In this document: in pieces, positions 35,668 through 46,385 of the stretch
How the letters are laid out: every line of letters begins with the position of its first letter
Numbering within the stretch: the stretch's first letter is position 1
Source of the DNA: Chamaelirium japonicum
Lineage: Eukaryota > Streptophyta > Magnoliopsida > Liliales > Melanthiaceae
Reading direction: 5' to 3'
Assembly: GCA_947650365.1 (NCBI GenBank)
Contig: CANTAL010000022.1
Coordinates: 62,001 to 126,000 of the forward strand
DNA: 64,000 nt
Translations under genes and position numbers: made by a program
The notes under the pieces: model-generated
Database searches by the model: none
The model's input: only the letters and a program-made list of their open reading frames with translations
Told to the model about the DNA's origin: nothing

Positions 35668-36315
35668 CTAAGAAGCGCCGACCTGGTACAACACGACACG
35701 GGTACACCGACACGACAAATCCTAAAAAAGGACACGGGTACGGCGTGGACACGGCAAAATAAATTAATATTTTTTGTTTATATTTCATGTGTGTTTATAA
35801 TTTACATATATTTTGATAATCGAAAAAACCTCATAGAAAATAACAAAAATAAAAATTTAATGCATACTGAATCGCAACCGTTAGTTACACCTAGCCCGAT
35901 CGGTGGATCGCAATTAGCCCTAAATGGTATGAAAAAGAACTATTGTGTTTCAATTTTTGGATTCAACCTATCTGAAACCTCAGAGGAATAGATAGGTTAA
36001 AGCCAAAACTGAATCGTAATCGTCTGTTACAACCGACCTGAAAAGCAAATCACACTTAGGCCCAAATGACATGCAAAAGAACGGCTGCGATTCAGTTTTG
36101 ACTTCAACCTAACCTCAGAGGATCAGATAGGTTGAAGCCAAAACTGAATCATAATAGCTTGTGACCCGACCCTATATCGAACAACCCGTCAACCTGTCAT
36201 ATCCGGCTCCCGGAAGCACGTGGGACACGGCACATGCGTGTCCGACGCGTGTCCAGCGAGTGTCAGTGTCCGACACGGATATGAGGGGCCTGGGGAAGTG
36301 TATGTGCTTCCTAGG
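35668..36315. mobile_element. hAT-like non-autonomous element, family H1, copy 1 (~648 bp)
   Basis: Starts CTAAGAAGCGCCGAC and ends GTGCTTCCTAG, matching the better-preserved copy at 53299-54018. GACACGG/CCGTGTC motifs cluster at both ends. Flanks TTGTTACC and GTTGTACC are only partly alike, so the 8-bp duplication has decayed or the ends are slightly off. Confidence 0.6.
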
Positions 36316-36733
36316 TTGTACCCAACGGTTAGTCCAATTGGTGTTACATTGCACCCCTTGGAGCGCAAGTCCTCAGTTGGAATTATGTGGCCATAACCGG
36401 TGTGGTTGTGCAAGGCATGGCCACATCAACAGGAAAACGATGCAAGTTGCTCAGTTACGTTTCTAATCATAGCCGGGGGGTTGGTACGGTGGTACCCGTG
36501 CGGTTCTACCAGTAGGTTGTAACTTGACTATAAAAAAAACACACATCATTCTGTTTAAAAGACCTTGGTAGATGGTAAAGTATTGGGGCAAGTAATAATT
36601 TTCTTTGGTGTGATGACTTTTGACTTCAGTGTTGTGCACCATCGGTTGTAATATTAAGTATTAACCCAATCCACCTAAAACCTTCTAATCAAAGTGACTT
36701 GACACCTAAATTAATTTTCTAATTAATTGGTTA

Positions 36734-36874
36734 TGTTAGGAGATGACGGCTAGGGTTTGGAGAGGAATAGAATGCATTCCATTGAGGGACTCAAGCCCAA
36801 TATATGTACATGTATATCTATACAATCTGACCCGACTGTACAGTAAACCCGACCCATCTATATGTATATTAACA
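36734..36874 (-). repeat. 3' LTR of copia copy 1
   Basis: 141 bp, TGTTAGGAGATGACGGC at the left edge, followed by CTCCCCCTCAAAC (purine tract on the other strand). Confidence 0.93.
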
Positions 36875-36887
36875 CTCCCCCTCAAAC

Positions 36888-39800
36888 TCACGGTGGATCA
36901 TGAACCGAGAGTTTGCCTAGAAAATGTCGGAAGCGAGCACTCGTCAGGGGCTTCGTCAGAAAATCAGCAGTCTGCTCCGATGAGAAAATAAAAGGCAGGG
37001 AGATGGTGTGGTCGATAAACGCCTGGCGAACATAATGACAATCAACTTCAATATGCTTTGTTCGCTCATGGAAGACCAGGTTGCTAGCAATCTGAATAGC
37101 ACTCCGGTTGTCACAGAAGAGAGGGGTGGGCCCGGATATCACCACTCCCAAGTCGAGCAGAAGGCGGCGAAGCCAGACAATCTCGGCGGTGGTGGAAGCC
37201 ATAGCCCTGTATTCGGCTTCGGTGCTGGAGCGAGCAACAGACTCCTGCTTCTTGCTGCGCCACGAAATCAGTGAATCACCCAGAAACACACAGTATCCTG
37301 CAGTCGATCGACGAGTGGCTGCATCTCCTGCCCAATCTGCATCGGAGTAGGCACGCAGCACCAACGGAGAGGTGGAGGGAAACAGTAGTGAACGGGTAAT
37401 GGTGCCCCGGAGGTAGCGGATAATCTGAAGAACAGCTGCATAGTGTACTGACCGTGGAGCCTGAACAAACTGACTGACAATGCCAACAGCATGGGCAATG
37501 TCTGGCCGGGTCATGGTGAGATAGACGAGCATCCCAACCAGCCTCTGGTAGCAGGAGACACCCTGGAGCGGCTCACCGTCTGTAGCAAGAAGCTTCAAAT
37601 TGAGCTCCATGGGTGTATCAGCAGTACGCGTGTCAGTAAGGGCAGCATCAGCAAGGATGTCGGAGATGTACTTCTGCTGGGAGACCAACAGACCACGAGC
37701 TGACCGGGCAATCTCAAGGCCCAAAAAGTAGCGAAGAGATCCCAGATCTTTCATCTCAAACTGACTCTGGAGGTGCCGCTGGAGAGGCGCGATGGTGTTA
37801 CTGTCATCCCCAGTGATGATCATATCATCCACATAGAGGAGAAGAACTGCAATGCCCTGACTGGACGAGCGAGTGAACAAGGCATAGTCGGAGTGACGCT
37901 CAACAAATCAGGCGGCCAGAACTGCACTGCGAAATCGCTCAAACCAGGCACGAGGGGCCTGCTTGAGCCCATAGATGGCTCGGCACAACTGACACACGTG
38001 CCCTGGAGGAACTGAAGTGCCCGGAGGAGGAGCCATGTAGACTTCCTCGGAGAGATCACCGTGGAGAAACGCATTGGTGACATCCATCTGATGGAGAGGC
38101 CACCCTCAAGCAGCTGCCACAGCTAAGAGGGTGCGCACAGTAGTCATCCGAGCAACTGGAGCAAACGTCTCCTCGTAGTCAATCCCATACTCCTGGGAGA
38201 AGCCGCGAGCAACGAGGCGAGCCTTGTGCCGCTCAATGGATCCGTCAGGTCGAGTCTTGACCTTGAATATCCACTTGCAGCTAACAGGCACCACCCCTGA
38301 GGGACAAGGCACCAACTCCCAGGTCTGGGTCCGCTGAAAAGCCTCAAGCTCAACTGACATGGCCTGCCGCCACTCTGGATGTAACGCTGCCTCACGGTAC
38401 GATTGGGGCTCCCGATGGGTGTGTATAGCAGTAAGAAAGGCCTGAAAGGATGGTGAATAGGAGACACTGGCAGAGTAGCCAGAAGAGTCAGGAGAGTCAG
38501 AGGGAAAAGCAGAGTAGCCAAACCTGTCAGGAGAGTAGTCATATCTGGCAGGAGGGTGATGTTCGCTCGCTGGGTAGCGCCGAACAGGAGCAGGATCCAC
38601 GACCGGGGAGGAGGGGGCAGCAACATCAGGCGAGGGAGTGCTAGTGTGAACCGACTCTGGAGGAGGACCTGCAGACCGACGAACATAGACACGAGTAACA
38701 GGTGGTGGTGGATGTGGCGAGGGAGACGGAGGAGGTGGTGGTGGAGGTGGCGGGGAAGATGGAGGTGGAGTAGGCGTGGATGGAGCAAGAGAAAACGGGG
38801 GTAGAACAGGGATGTGGAGATGTGAGGAAGGCGAGGAGGGTGACACAAGGGGCAAGGAAATATCCCGAGACTCAGGTGAAAAGTACGGGACATCCTCAAC
38901 AAAGGAAACGTGACGGGAGACACGGATCCGGCGAGCCAAGGGATCGTAGCACCGATACCCCTTGTGCTCCCGACTGAGCCCCAAGTGAACACGCCTAACA
39001 GACCTTGCAGAGAGTTTGGTGCGCTCATGGGGAGGAAGAAGAACGAAGCACGTGCAGCCAAACGTGCGAAGAAGAGAGTAGTCAGGTGGGCTGGAGTGAA
39101 GGCGCTCATGAGGGGTGGCACCGGACAGAGCAGACGACGGAGTGATATTGATGAGGTGGACCGCCGTCATGACAGCTTCAGCCCAGTAGGAGTGAGGAAC
39201 AGACGCAGAAAGAAGCAAGGCTCGTGCAGTCTCAAGGACATGACGATGCTTGCGTTCGGCAACGCCGTTCTGCTCATGGGTGTGGGGACAGGACTGCTGG
39301 TGAAGAATGCCATGAGACTGAAGAATCTCACGCATCTCAGAGGAGAGATACTCCTTGGCACAATCAGACCGAAAGGTCTTGATGCGCCGACCAAACTGAG
39401 TGTGTATCATGGTGGTGAATCTCCTAAAGATGTGAGGTACTTCAGAGCGATGACGCATAAGATAAACCCAGGTGCACCTAGAATAGTTATCGATAAAGCA
39501 CACATAATACATATAACCTGATAAAGATGCAACAGGAGCAGGACCCCAAATGTCGGAATGGACTAAATCAAATAAAGCATCAGACTAGGAAGCACTAGCA
39601 GAGAAGGGAAGAGCTAGATGCTTTGCCAGTCTACAACCCGTACAAACAGAGAGGGGAGAGAAAGACGCTCGACCCAAAGCGCCCGAACGGAATACGCTTT
39701 TGAGTCGATCACTCGATATATGACCTAACCTTCTGTGCCACAGGTCGGCATAAGAGGTGACAGACATGACAGACGCAACAGGAACTGAAGACACATGGAG

Positions 39801-41282
39801 ATGGTCCAACTGGTAAAGCCCTCCTGCCCTACGGCCCAGCCCAATCTTCTGACCCGTCCGCGAATCCTGCACAACACAGACAGAAGGGGTGAAGGTGACA
39901 GTTAGACCAGAGTCGCAAAGAGAACTGATAGATATCAGATTAATATTAAGACGGGGGGCATGATGGACATGGGGTAAGGTCAGGCGACCAGAAGGGTCAG
40001 AGGTGGTAGTGATGGAGCCACATTGCGGAATAGGGACGAGAGTCCCATCCGCAGTGCGAACCTCCTGGTGGGTGGTAGTGGGAGAACAGTCCGTGAAGAC
40101 AGTGGAGTCAAAGGTAAGGTGACAGGAGGCACCCGAATCGAAGATCCATGGAGCAGTAGTACCAGAGGTGGCAGACAAGCCGTGTGCAGTCGCGGAGCCG
40201 GTGGAGGCTAGGTGGCGAAGAAGGAGCTCCTCGAGGCGCTGAAGACGGTCCGGCTCAGGCGGAGAAGGTGCTGTGGTAGCAGTGGGGAGCGTCGAGGCCT
40301 CTACAGTAGCCGCTGTACCACCAAAGTGGCGGAAGGAAGACGAACCACGTCCACGGCCCCGTCCACCTCGACCGCCGCGTCGATCGTTGCGAGAGATCGA
40401 AGCCCAGCGGGGGGCTCTCTCATCCGGACCCCAGCGGGGGTTGCGTGGAGGACGTGTAGGGTATTCGCGCTTCATGTGACCGGGCTCCTTGCAGTAGTGA
40501 CAGAAGACAGCCTCATCGGAGAACCCGGCTGCTAGGACAGAGTCGGAGCTAGGAGCAAGTGGAGGAGGACGAGCGCCCTGAGTCTGAAGGCGGGTCTCCT
40601 CGTCGACCAAGGCGAGTAGAGCATCCTCGAGCCGAGGGAGTGGCTCACGGTGCAGGAGCTGGGCAGCTATGAGAGCAAAGTCCGGTCGAAGCACTGCCAG
40701 GAAATGGTGCAGGTGGCCCTCGTCGAGGTAGCGCTGGAAATCCTGGGAGCGGGGGCAGGCACACCGCTCCGGGATCAGTGAGTCCAGCTCATGCCAGTAG
40801 GCTCTCATCTGACTGAAGAAGTCTTGAATGGTGCGCTCCCCCTGACGGGCAGACTGCGAGTCACAGATGAGCTGATGCCGGCGTGCGCCTCCGCACGGGA
40901 GAAAACGGTCCCGGAGATACTCCCACATCGCGCGCGCTGTCGGAAGGCGGCCGATGGGAGCAAGGAGCGGACGAGCAACATAGTCCAGAAGGTACGCCCG
41001 GATGGCCTGATCGTGGCGGCGCCACGTAAGAGCAGCAACGGTGATGGCCGTGGTAGCAGTCGCAGCAGAAGACGCAGCGCTGCTGGTGACAGAGGAGGAG
41101 CCGGAGTAGTCAGTGGGAGGAGGATCCTCGCCGGTGATGTGACCCCACAGATCACGACTGGAGAGCGCGGCCTCGATGGTGAGGGACCAGTCAGGCCAGT
41201 CGTTGGCCGAGGACAAGTGAAAGGCGACAGCCTTCAGCGGTGGAGAGATCGCAACGACGGACGGTACGGCTGGAGAAGCCAT
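36888..41282 (-). pseudogene. gag-pol: Copia gag-pol polyprotein, copy 1 (three in-frame stops)
   Basis: One frame of 1,465 codons from ATG 41282 to TGA 36888, interrupted only by stops at 39585, 38106 and 37910-37908. Gag occupies residues 1-230. The zinc knuckle is C261-C264-H269 with Tyr274 in place of the last Cys (the sister copy has Cys). Protease DSGA (Asp382). Integrase zinc ligands H516, H521, C547, C550, then FIDNYSRCTW, SDCAKEYL and QNGVAERKHR, followed by a Pro-rich hypervariable stretch. RT has LLLYVDDMIITGDD. RNase H has [19 protein letters not shown] and [11 protein letters not shown]. Confidence 0.93.
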
Positions 41283-41803
41283 GGAGGAGGCTCAATAGAT
41301 GGGGGGAATCTGGAAGGGGTGGGAGGGCCGGTCTGGTGAAAGAGGGAGGGTCGGGGGTTGGCGGGGGCTGTAGGGGGGGTCGGGAGGGGGGCGGGGGGGG
41401 CTGTAGGGTGTCGGGGGGGGGGGGCTGTAGAGGGGAGGAGGAGGGTGGTCGGGGGCTGTAGGTGGGTGGAGGAGGGGGGTCGGGGGTTGGCGGGGGCTGT
41501 AGGGGGGGGCGGGGGGCTGTAGGGGGGGTCGGGAGGGGGGCGGAGGGGGCTGTAGGGTGTCGGGGGGGGCTGTAGGGGGGGAGCAGTCGACCGGCGGGAA
41601 GGAGGGGCCGGTGGAGGAGGGAGACCGGTGGAGGGTGCAGCCGGAGAAAGAGGAAGGGGGGGGGGGGGTTTCGGGTGGTTGTCGGGCGGCGGAAAGGGGA
41701 TGCAGCCGGAGGAGGTGCAGCCGGAGGAGGAGGGAGGCCGGAGGAGGTGCAGCCGGAGGAGGAGGACCGTCGTCGTCGGGAGAACCCTAGAGCTCTGATA
41801 CCA
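41283..41803 (-). other. Leader of copia copy 1 with extreme G runs on + strand
   Basis: 41330-41600 contains repeated blocks of GGGGGGTCGGG and GGGGGCTGTAGGG, many G4+ runs, so the + strand has high G-quadruplex potential and the element's RNA leader would be C-rich. The primer site abuts the LTR at 41803. Shadow Gly/Arg-rich ORFs are composition artefacts. Confidence 0.7.
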
Positions 41804-41944
41804 TGTTAGGAGATGACGGCTAGGGTTTGGAGAGGAATAGAATGCATTCCATTGAGGGACTCAAGCCCAATATATGTACATGTATATCTATACAATCCGA
41901 CCCGACTGTACAGTAAACCCGACCCATCTATATGTACGTTAACA
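41804..41944 (-). repeat. 5' LTR of copia copy 1
   Basis: 141 bp, same length as the other LTR; differences seen in CAATCCGACC against CAATCTGACC and TATGTACGTT against TATGTATATT. Confidence 0.93.
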
Positions 41945-41949
41945 TGTTA

Positions 41950-43408
41950 AACCATACTTTTGACACCATTATATCAACAGTAAAACTGTCCAGTTTAAGT
42001 GCACGGTGTGATCACCAAAGTGACCCCAAACATAAACTTTGATAGTTTGTATTGTACAAGGAATACAAAAATAAATCGAACAAGGGGTTATTTGTCAACA
42101 ATTATACAATTGGATTGATCTTAAACTTTAACCTATAAACTATTAATTCTCTTAGTACGAATCAACCTCCTGTTTTAATATCGTGCTCAATCTTTGTGCC
42201 AATTTTCGGCACTTTTATCATATATGGTTTAGGAAAACATTATAATTAAAATGTCTTGGGGCCAGTATTTAGCATTCCAATGATTGATCAAACATATTAT
42301 ATTAGTAATTTAGTATCCATTATGCAATGTCTCTGGAAAGGCAGTGAATTCTGAGTAACCAAAAATTGCAGATTTTCTTTCCCTATTTAATTATTTTCTT
42401 CATGTAGAGCTTAACCAGAGCTTAATATTTTTGTTCATCTGTGGAAGAGTTTGATGGCTTGTACCCCAACTGAAAATATATAAACTTGTATTTTGTTTTA
42501 CTAATTAAACCAAGCAGAAGAAGTCAGAGAGGGCTCATTGTCAGCTTCCTTAAAAATTGACTATAATCCTTTGGAGTGTTCATCTTTTGGTGAGTTATCT
42601 TTATATTCGTAGTATTTAGTTTTATTAAACTGGTTCTTCACTTTTCAATCCTTCCAGCAATGATTATATATGGTGGGTTTAGATTGTGGATGATTATATA
42701 TGGTGGAATTATACTTTTAAACTGGTTCCGCACTTTTTAATCCCTCCAGCATGATAGTATATTGTGGATTTATATATGGTTCTGCACTTTTTCGATCCTT
42801 CCAGCATGATTATTTTTGGTGGATTTAACTGAATTTTAGTCGGATATAATCTTTATAGGTTCCAAAAATGGTATAGTGGTAATCAATTTACGGTGCTCTT
42901 GACCTCTGGCCGCCTGAGACCACTGCACCTTCTACCAAGGCTCGCACAAAACCTCCACCATTGCCAGCCTAAACAAAGCCTGGACAACCTATTTCAGTTG
43001 AAGAGTCCTTTTGGCTCTCTTGAAACCAACTTAGCATAGTGATGCATGCATATTTTTTTTATCTTTGAACCAGCTAGTTCACACATCTGGAACAAGCTGT
43101 TTGAACTTCATATTGAATTGCCTGAACCAAGTTGATCATCTCATTCTTGTGCACAAACATAGAAATTATGTTTCTGAGTGTGATTGGTCATCTCGAGGAA
43201 TAACCTGAAGGGGCCTATTGCCTAGTACCTAAAGCCAACTGGCTGCCAATCTTGAATCTGATTTTTCCCTCGCCAGATCTGCCATCCCGCAAACTTGAGC
43301 TAAATCTGTCCATTCGAGACCTCCACCGTTGCTTGGTGTTGTGTCTGTGTGTGTGTGTGTGTGTGTCACAAAGAGAGAGATATGTTGCTGAGAATTCAGA
43401 CTTACAGT
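41950..43408. other. Unassigned DNA, AT-rich
   Basis: No gene recognised. 42650-42830 contains loosely repeated TGATTATATATGGTGG and TTCTGCACTTTT..ATCC.TCCAGCATGAT units (three). A GT microsatellite lies at about 43340-43366. Confidence 0.4.
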
Positions 43409-43678
43409 CTAAGAAGCACGGATACGGGTACGGCGATACGATAAATCTTAAAAAAAAGTAGGACATGGGTACGACTAAAGATACGACAATAAATTATTAT
43501 TATTTAACATAAATATTAAATAAAATACTAAATTATTATTTTTATCACTGTTTTTTTTAATCAAGGTTGTTGCATACCTGCAGATCTTGGTGGCGGGTTC
43601 ACGGGGGGCTGTGAGAGACTGCTGGCGACAACGGTGAGTTGTGAGAGACTGCGGACTTCGGTGGGGACTTGGGCGGGG

Positions 43679-43765
<87 letters not shown>

Positions 43766-44097
43766 GGCTGTGAGCCTGTGAGAGACCGCGGACCATGGAG
43801 GGGCGACGACTGACCACTGTCGGGCGACGGTGGATTGACGGGCGACGACAGCCATCCGATGACAGACACGGGACCAACATGCGACGACGGACGGCTAGGG
43901 CTGCTATTGCCTCTCGCTCTCATCTCGCTCGCTGTTACAGAAGAAACACAAGGTGGGGGTTTTAAGATTGAGATTGGGTTTGGGTTTGGGTTTGGGTTTG
44001 GTTTTAACCTTGGAAGCACCGATACGGATACGGGGATACTGATACGACGATATGTGGATTTTTGAAAAACTATGATACGCGGTACAACAGGGATACG

Positions 44098-44178
<81 letters not shown>

Positions 44179-44839
44179 GTAATAATTAAATGTAATATTT
44201 TTTGTGCTAGAATATAGATATTGAATAGTTTGAAAATTAAATATGACCATACTCATCATTCATTACATGGTTTACATCCAATATAACCAAAAAACACAAA
44301 GCTAGTGTCACATTCATCCATTACAAAAAGTAACACTAACAATATTACGCAAGTGTCACATTCATCATCCATAACGCTAGCAAAAAACGCTAACATTCAT
44401 CATCCATTATAAAATACAAAGTTAATGTCACATGCATCATCCAAAAAAGAAAACATATAAATAATATCATTAAGCAAATGGTCACGTATAGAATTTAGAT
44501 CCATATCTGACGTTTCGGTCGGGTTTGGGTCGAATTTTTGGATTTTGGACTACATTATCAATTTACCATCCTTATGTATCCCGGTGTATTGGTCCCATAT
44601 CCCCGACGTATCGACCCTTTATCCTCGGCGTATTGGATCTTTTTTTTTGTTTTTTGAAACCTCGATACTCTCTAGATATATCAAATATGTATCCCACCGT
44701 ATCGGGCCATATCGGAGTATCGAGAAGTATTCAATACGAATACGGTACTTGTTTTGAAGTATCGGTCTATCCCAAGTTTTAACCGAATCCAAACCCAAAC
44801 TCGATATTAAAAACTTTAAACTTTAAGCTGTACAGTACC

Positions 44840-45394
44840 CAGGGGTGGCAATCCTTGACCCGACCTGTCAACCCGACCCGAAGTTAGTGGGTTTGGGTTT
44901 GGCCTAAACGGGTTCGGTCATAAACGGGTCGACCCGATTGACCTGTTTATTTAATGGGTCGGGTTCGGGTTTGTACTTATAACCCGATTGACTCGACTTG
45001 ACCCGTTTACCAAATGGGTCGTGTCAACCCGACCCGAACCGACCCGACCCAACCTTAACCAACCTGGCCCAATCCGACCTATCTTGACCCAACCCGACAG
45101 GTTTACATGGGTTATGTTGACCCAACCCAACCTGACACGACCTGACCTGTTTAGTAAACGGGTTAAACGAGTCGGGTCGGGTCAACCCGTTTATTAAGCG
45201 AGTTGGGTTTGGGTTTAAGTTTTTGACCCGTTTATTAAACGGGTCGGGTTTGGGTTTAAGTTTTTGACCCGTTTATTAAACGGGTCGGGTTTGGGTTTAA
45301 GTTTTTGACCCGTTTATTAAACGGGTCGGGTTTGGGTTGAGTGTTTTGCCCTTATACCTATGTCTCAATCCGACCCGGCCCATTGCCACCCCTA
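44840..45394. mobile_element. hAT-type non-autonomous element (555 bp) with 8-bp duplication
   Basis: Terminal inverted repeats CAGGGGTGGCAAT and ATTGCCACCCCTA (12 of 13 paired). A perfect 8-bp duplication ACAGTACC flanks it (44832-44839, 45395-45402), the hAT hallmark. The interior is built from ACCCGACCCG and CGGGTCGGGTTTGGG motifs and holds a 41-bp tandem repeat at 45217-45340. No transposase. Confidence 0.92.
45217..45340. repeat. 41-bp minisatellite inside the hAT element
   Basis: AAGTTTTTGACCCG starts at 45217, 45258 and 45299. Each unit contains the palindromic-type ACCCGTTTATTAAACGGGT. About three full units plus a diverged one upstream. Confidence 0.9.
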
Positions 45395-45629
45395 ACAGTA
45401 CCGGGTTTTTTAAAAATAATTTGGATTCAACTCGACCCGACTTTAAACCCACCGTAGCACTCGTCGGTCGGCTGTATTTGGGACGTATCCCTCCCATATC
45501 CGAGATGTATCCCTCGGGCTTTTACGGTTTTTAAGTCCAGAATAGGACCGGAACGTATCGGACATGTATCCAGGTCCGATACGTATTCGGTACGGGTACT
45601 TATGCCTTTTGGAGTATCCGTGCTTCCTA

Positions 45630-46385
45630 ATGGACAGTTATCCCATGTTGAATTTCAAGAAGTTAGGCTAATGGGGCTCAACTCTTCTTTTTTTTTTTTG
45701 GAGATTTAGTTAACGGTCCCTAACAAGAGTTCGGTTTAAGGGGAAGGACAACCAATGATTTCACTGTAGAAAAAAAAAATTCCCCGACAAGATTTCTCCA
45801 AAAAAAAATTGCTACAGTGATTTAACTGTAGCAAAAGAGTAACAATTTGTACAAATTGTTACTCAACAATGATTGTTACTCAATCTTTACATATTGTTAC
45901 TCTTTTGCTACAATGATTTCATCGTAGCAATTTTTTTCTCGATGAGATTTCTTTAAAATAAATAGCTATAGAGATTTCACTATAGCAAAAGAGTAACATT
46001 TTTCGAAGATTGTTACTCTTCTTGCTACAGTGCTTATGTTAGCCTCGGACCAGGCCCACATGTACAACTGCACGTATGGGTCAAATTCGGACTGGTGCTC
46101 ACATGTACATCACATAGGGATAAGTTAATCATTTACCAATAGGGAGGACCTATCACTAATAACCCATGTTGACCGACTTTATCTATAAATACCATATGTT
46201 AGAAGGACCTTTCACCAATAACCCCCCTTTTTTTTACTGAGAAAGTGAGAAATGGTAAAAATGAAGTGAATGCTATGTTTCAATTGTTGATCGAGGATCA
46301 GCAACTTCGGTTGCATTGCAGAGGTTAGGCGCTCTCACTTCGGTGAGAGATTGCCGGTTTGAATCCATTGAAGGCGCTTTGCACC
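45630..46385. other. Hairpin-repeat DNA and a tRNA-like (SINE-like) stretch
   Basis: 45780-46035 has TTGCTACAGTGATTTAACTG and AAGAGTAACAATT motifs of the 59.8-60.7 kb family. 46305-46366 reads TTGCAGAGGTTAGGCGCTC, then CTCTCAC-TTCG-GTGAGAG (46332-46349), then GGTTTGAATCC (46356-46366), resembling a Pol III A box, an anticodon-arm hairpin and a B box. It is cut by the copia insertion at 46386. Low confidence as a SINE head. Confidence 0.35.

Larger units (their letters stand above)
36734..41944 (-). mobile_element. Ty1/copia LTR retrotransposon, copy 1 (5,211 bp)
   Basis: LTRs of 141 bp (36734-36874 and 41804-41944), TGTTA...TAACA, differing at 3 positions by eye. On the minus strand the primer site TGGTATCAGAGCTC directly follows the 5' LTR (41803 downward), and the purine tract GTTTGAGGGGGAG lies at 36887-36875. 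Flanks GGTTA and TGTTA match in four of five bases. LTRs this short are unusual for an autonomous-size copia element. Confidence 0.95.
43409..45629. mobile_element. Nested H1-family hAT-like elements (composite)
   Basis: CTAAGAAGCACGGATACGGG at 43409 and TTGGAAGCACCGATACGG at 44008 look like left ends; GTATCCGTGCTTCCTAA at 45613-45629 is a right end. Between them lie a GC-rich block with (GT)n-(GA)n at 43680-43761, a TTTGGG hexamer run (43976-44002), (GT)n-(TA)n at 44103-44175, a CATTCATCATCCAT-rich stretch at 44245-44460, and the inserted element at 44840-45394. No duplication confirmed for the composite. Confidence 0.45.

Noticed and set aside
38144..39521. Alternative frames on both strands across the copia integrase region
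   Set aside because: They shadow the real minus-strand polyprotein, which contains the catalytic motifs.
43976..44002. Interstitial telomere array (TTTGGG)n
   Set aside because: Only a few TTTGGG hexamers; not the plant TTTAGGG repeat and too short.
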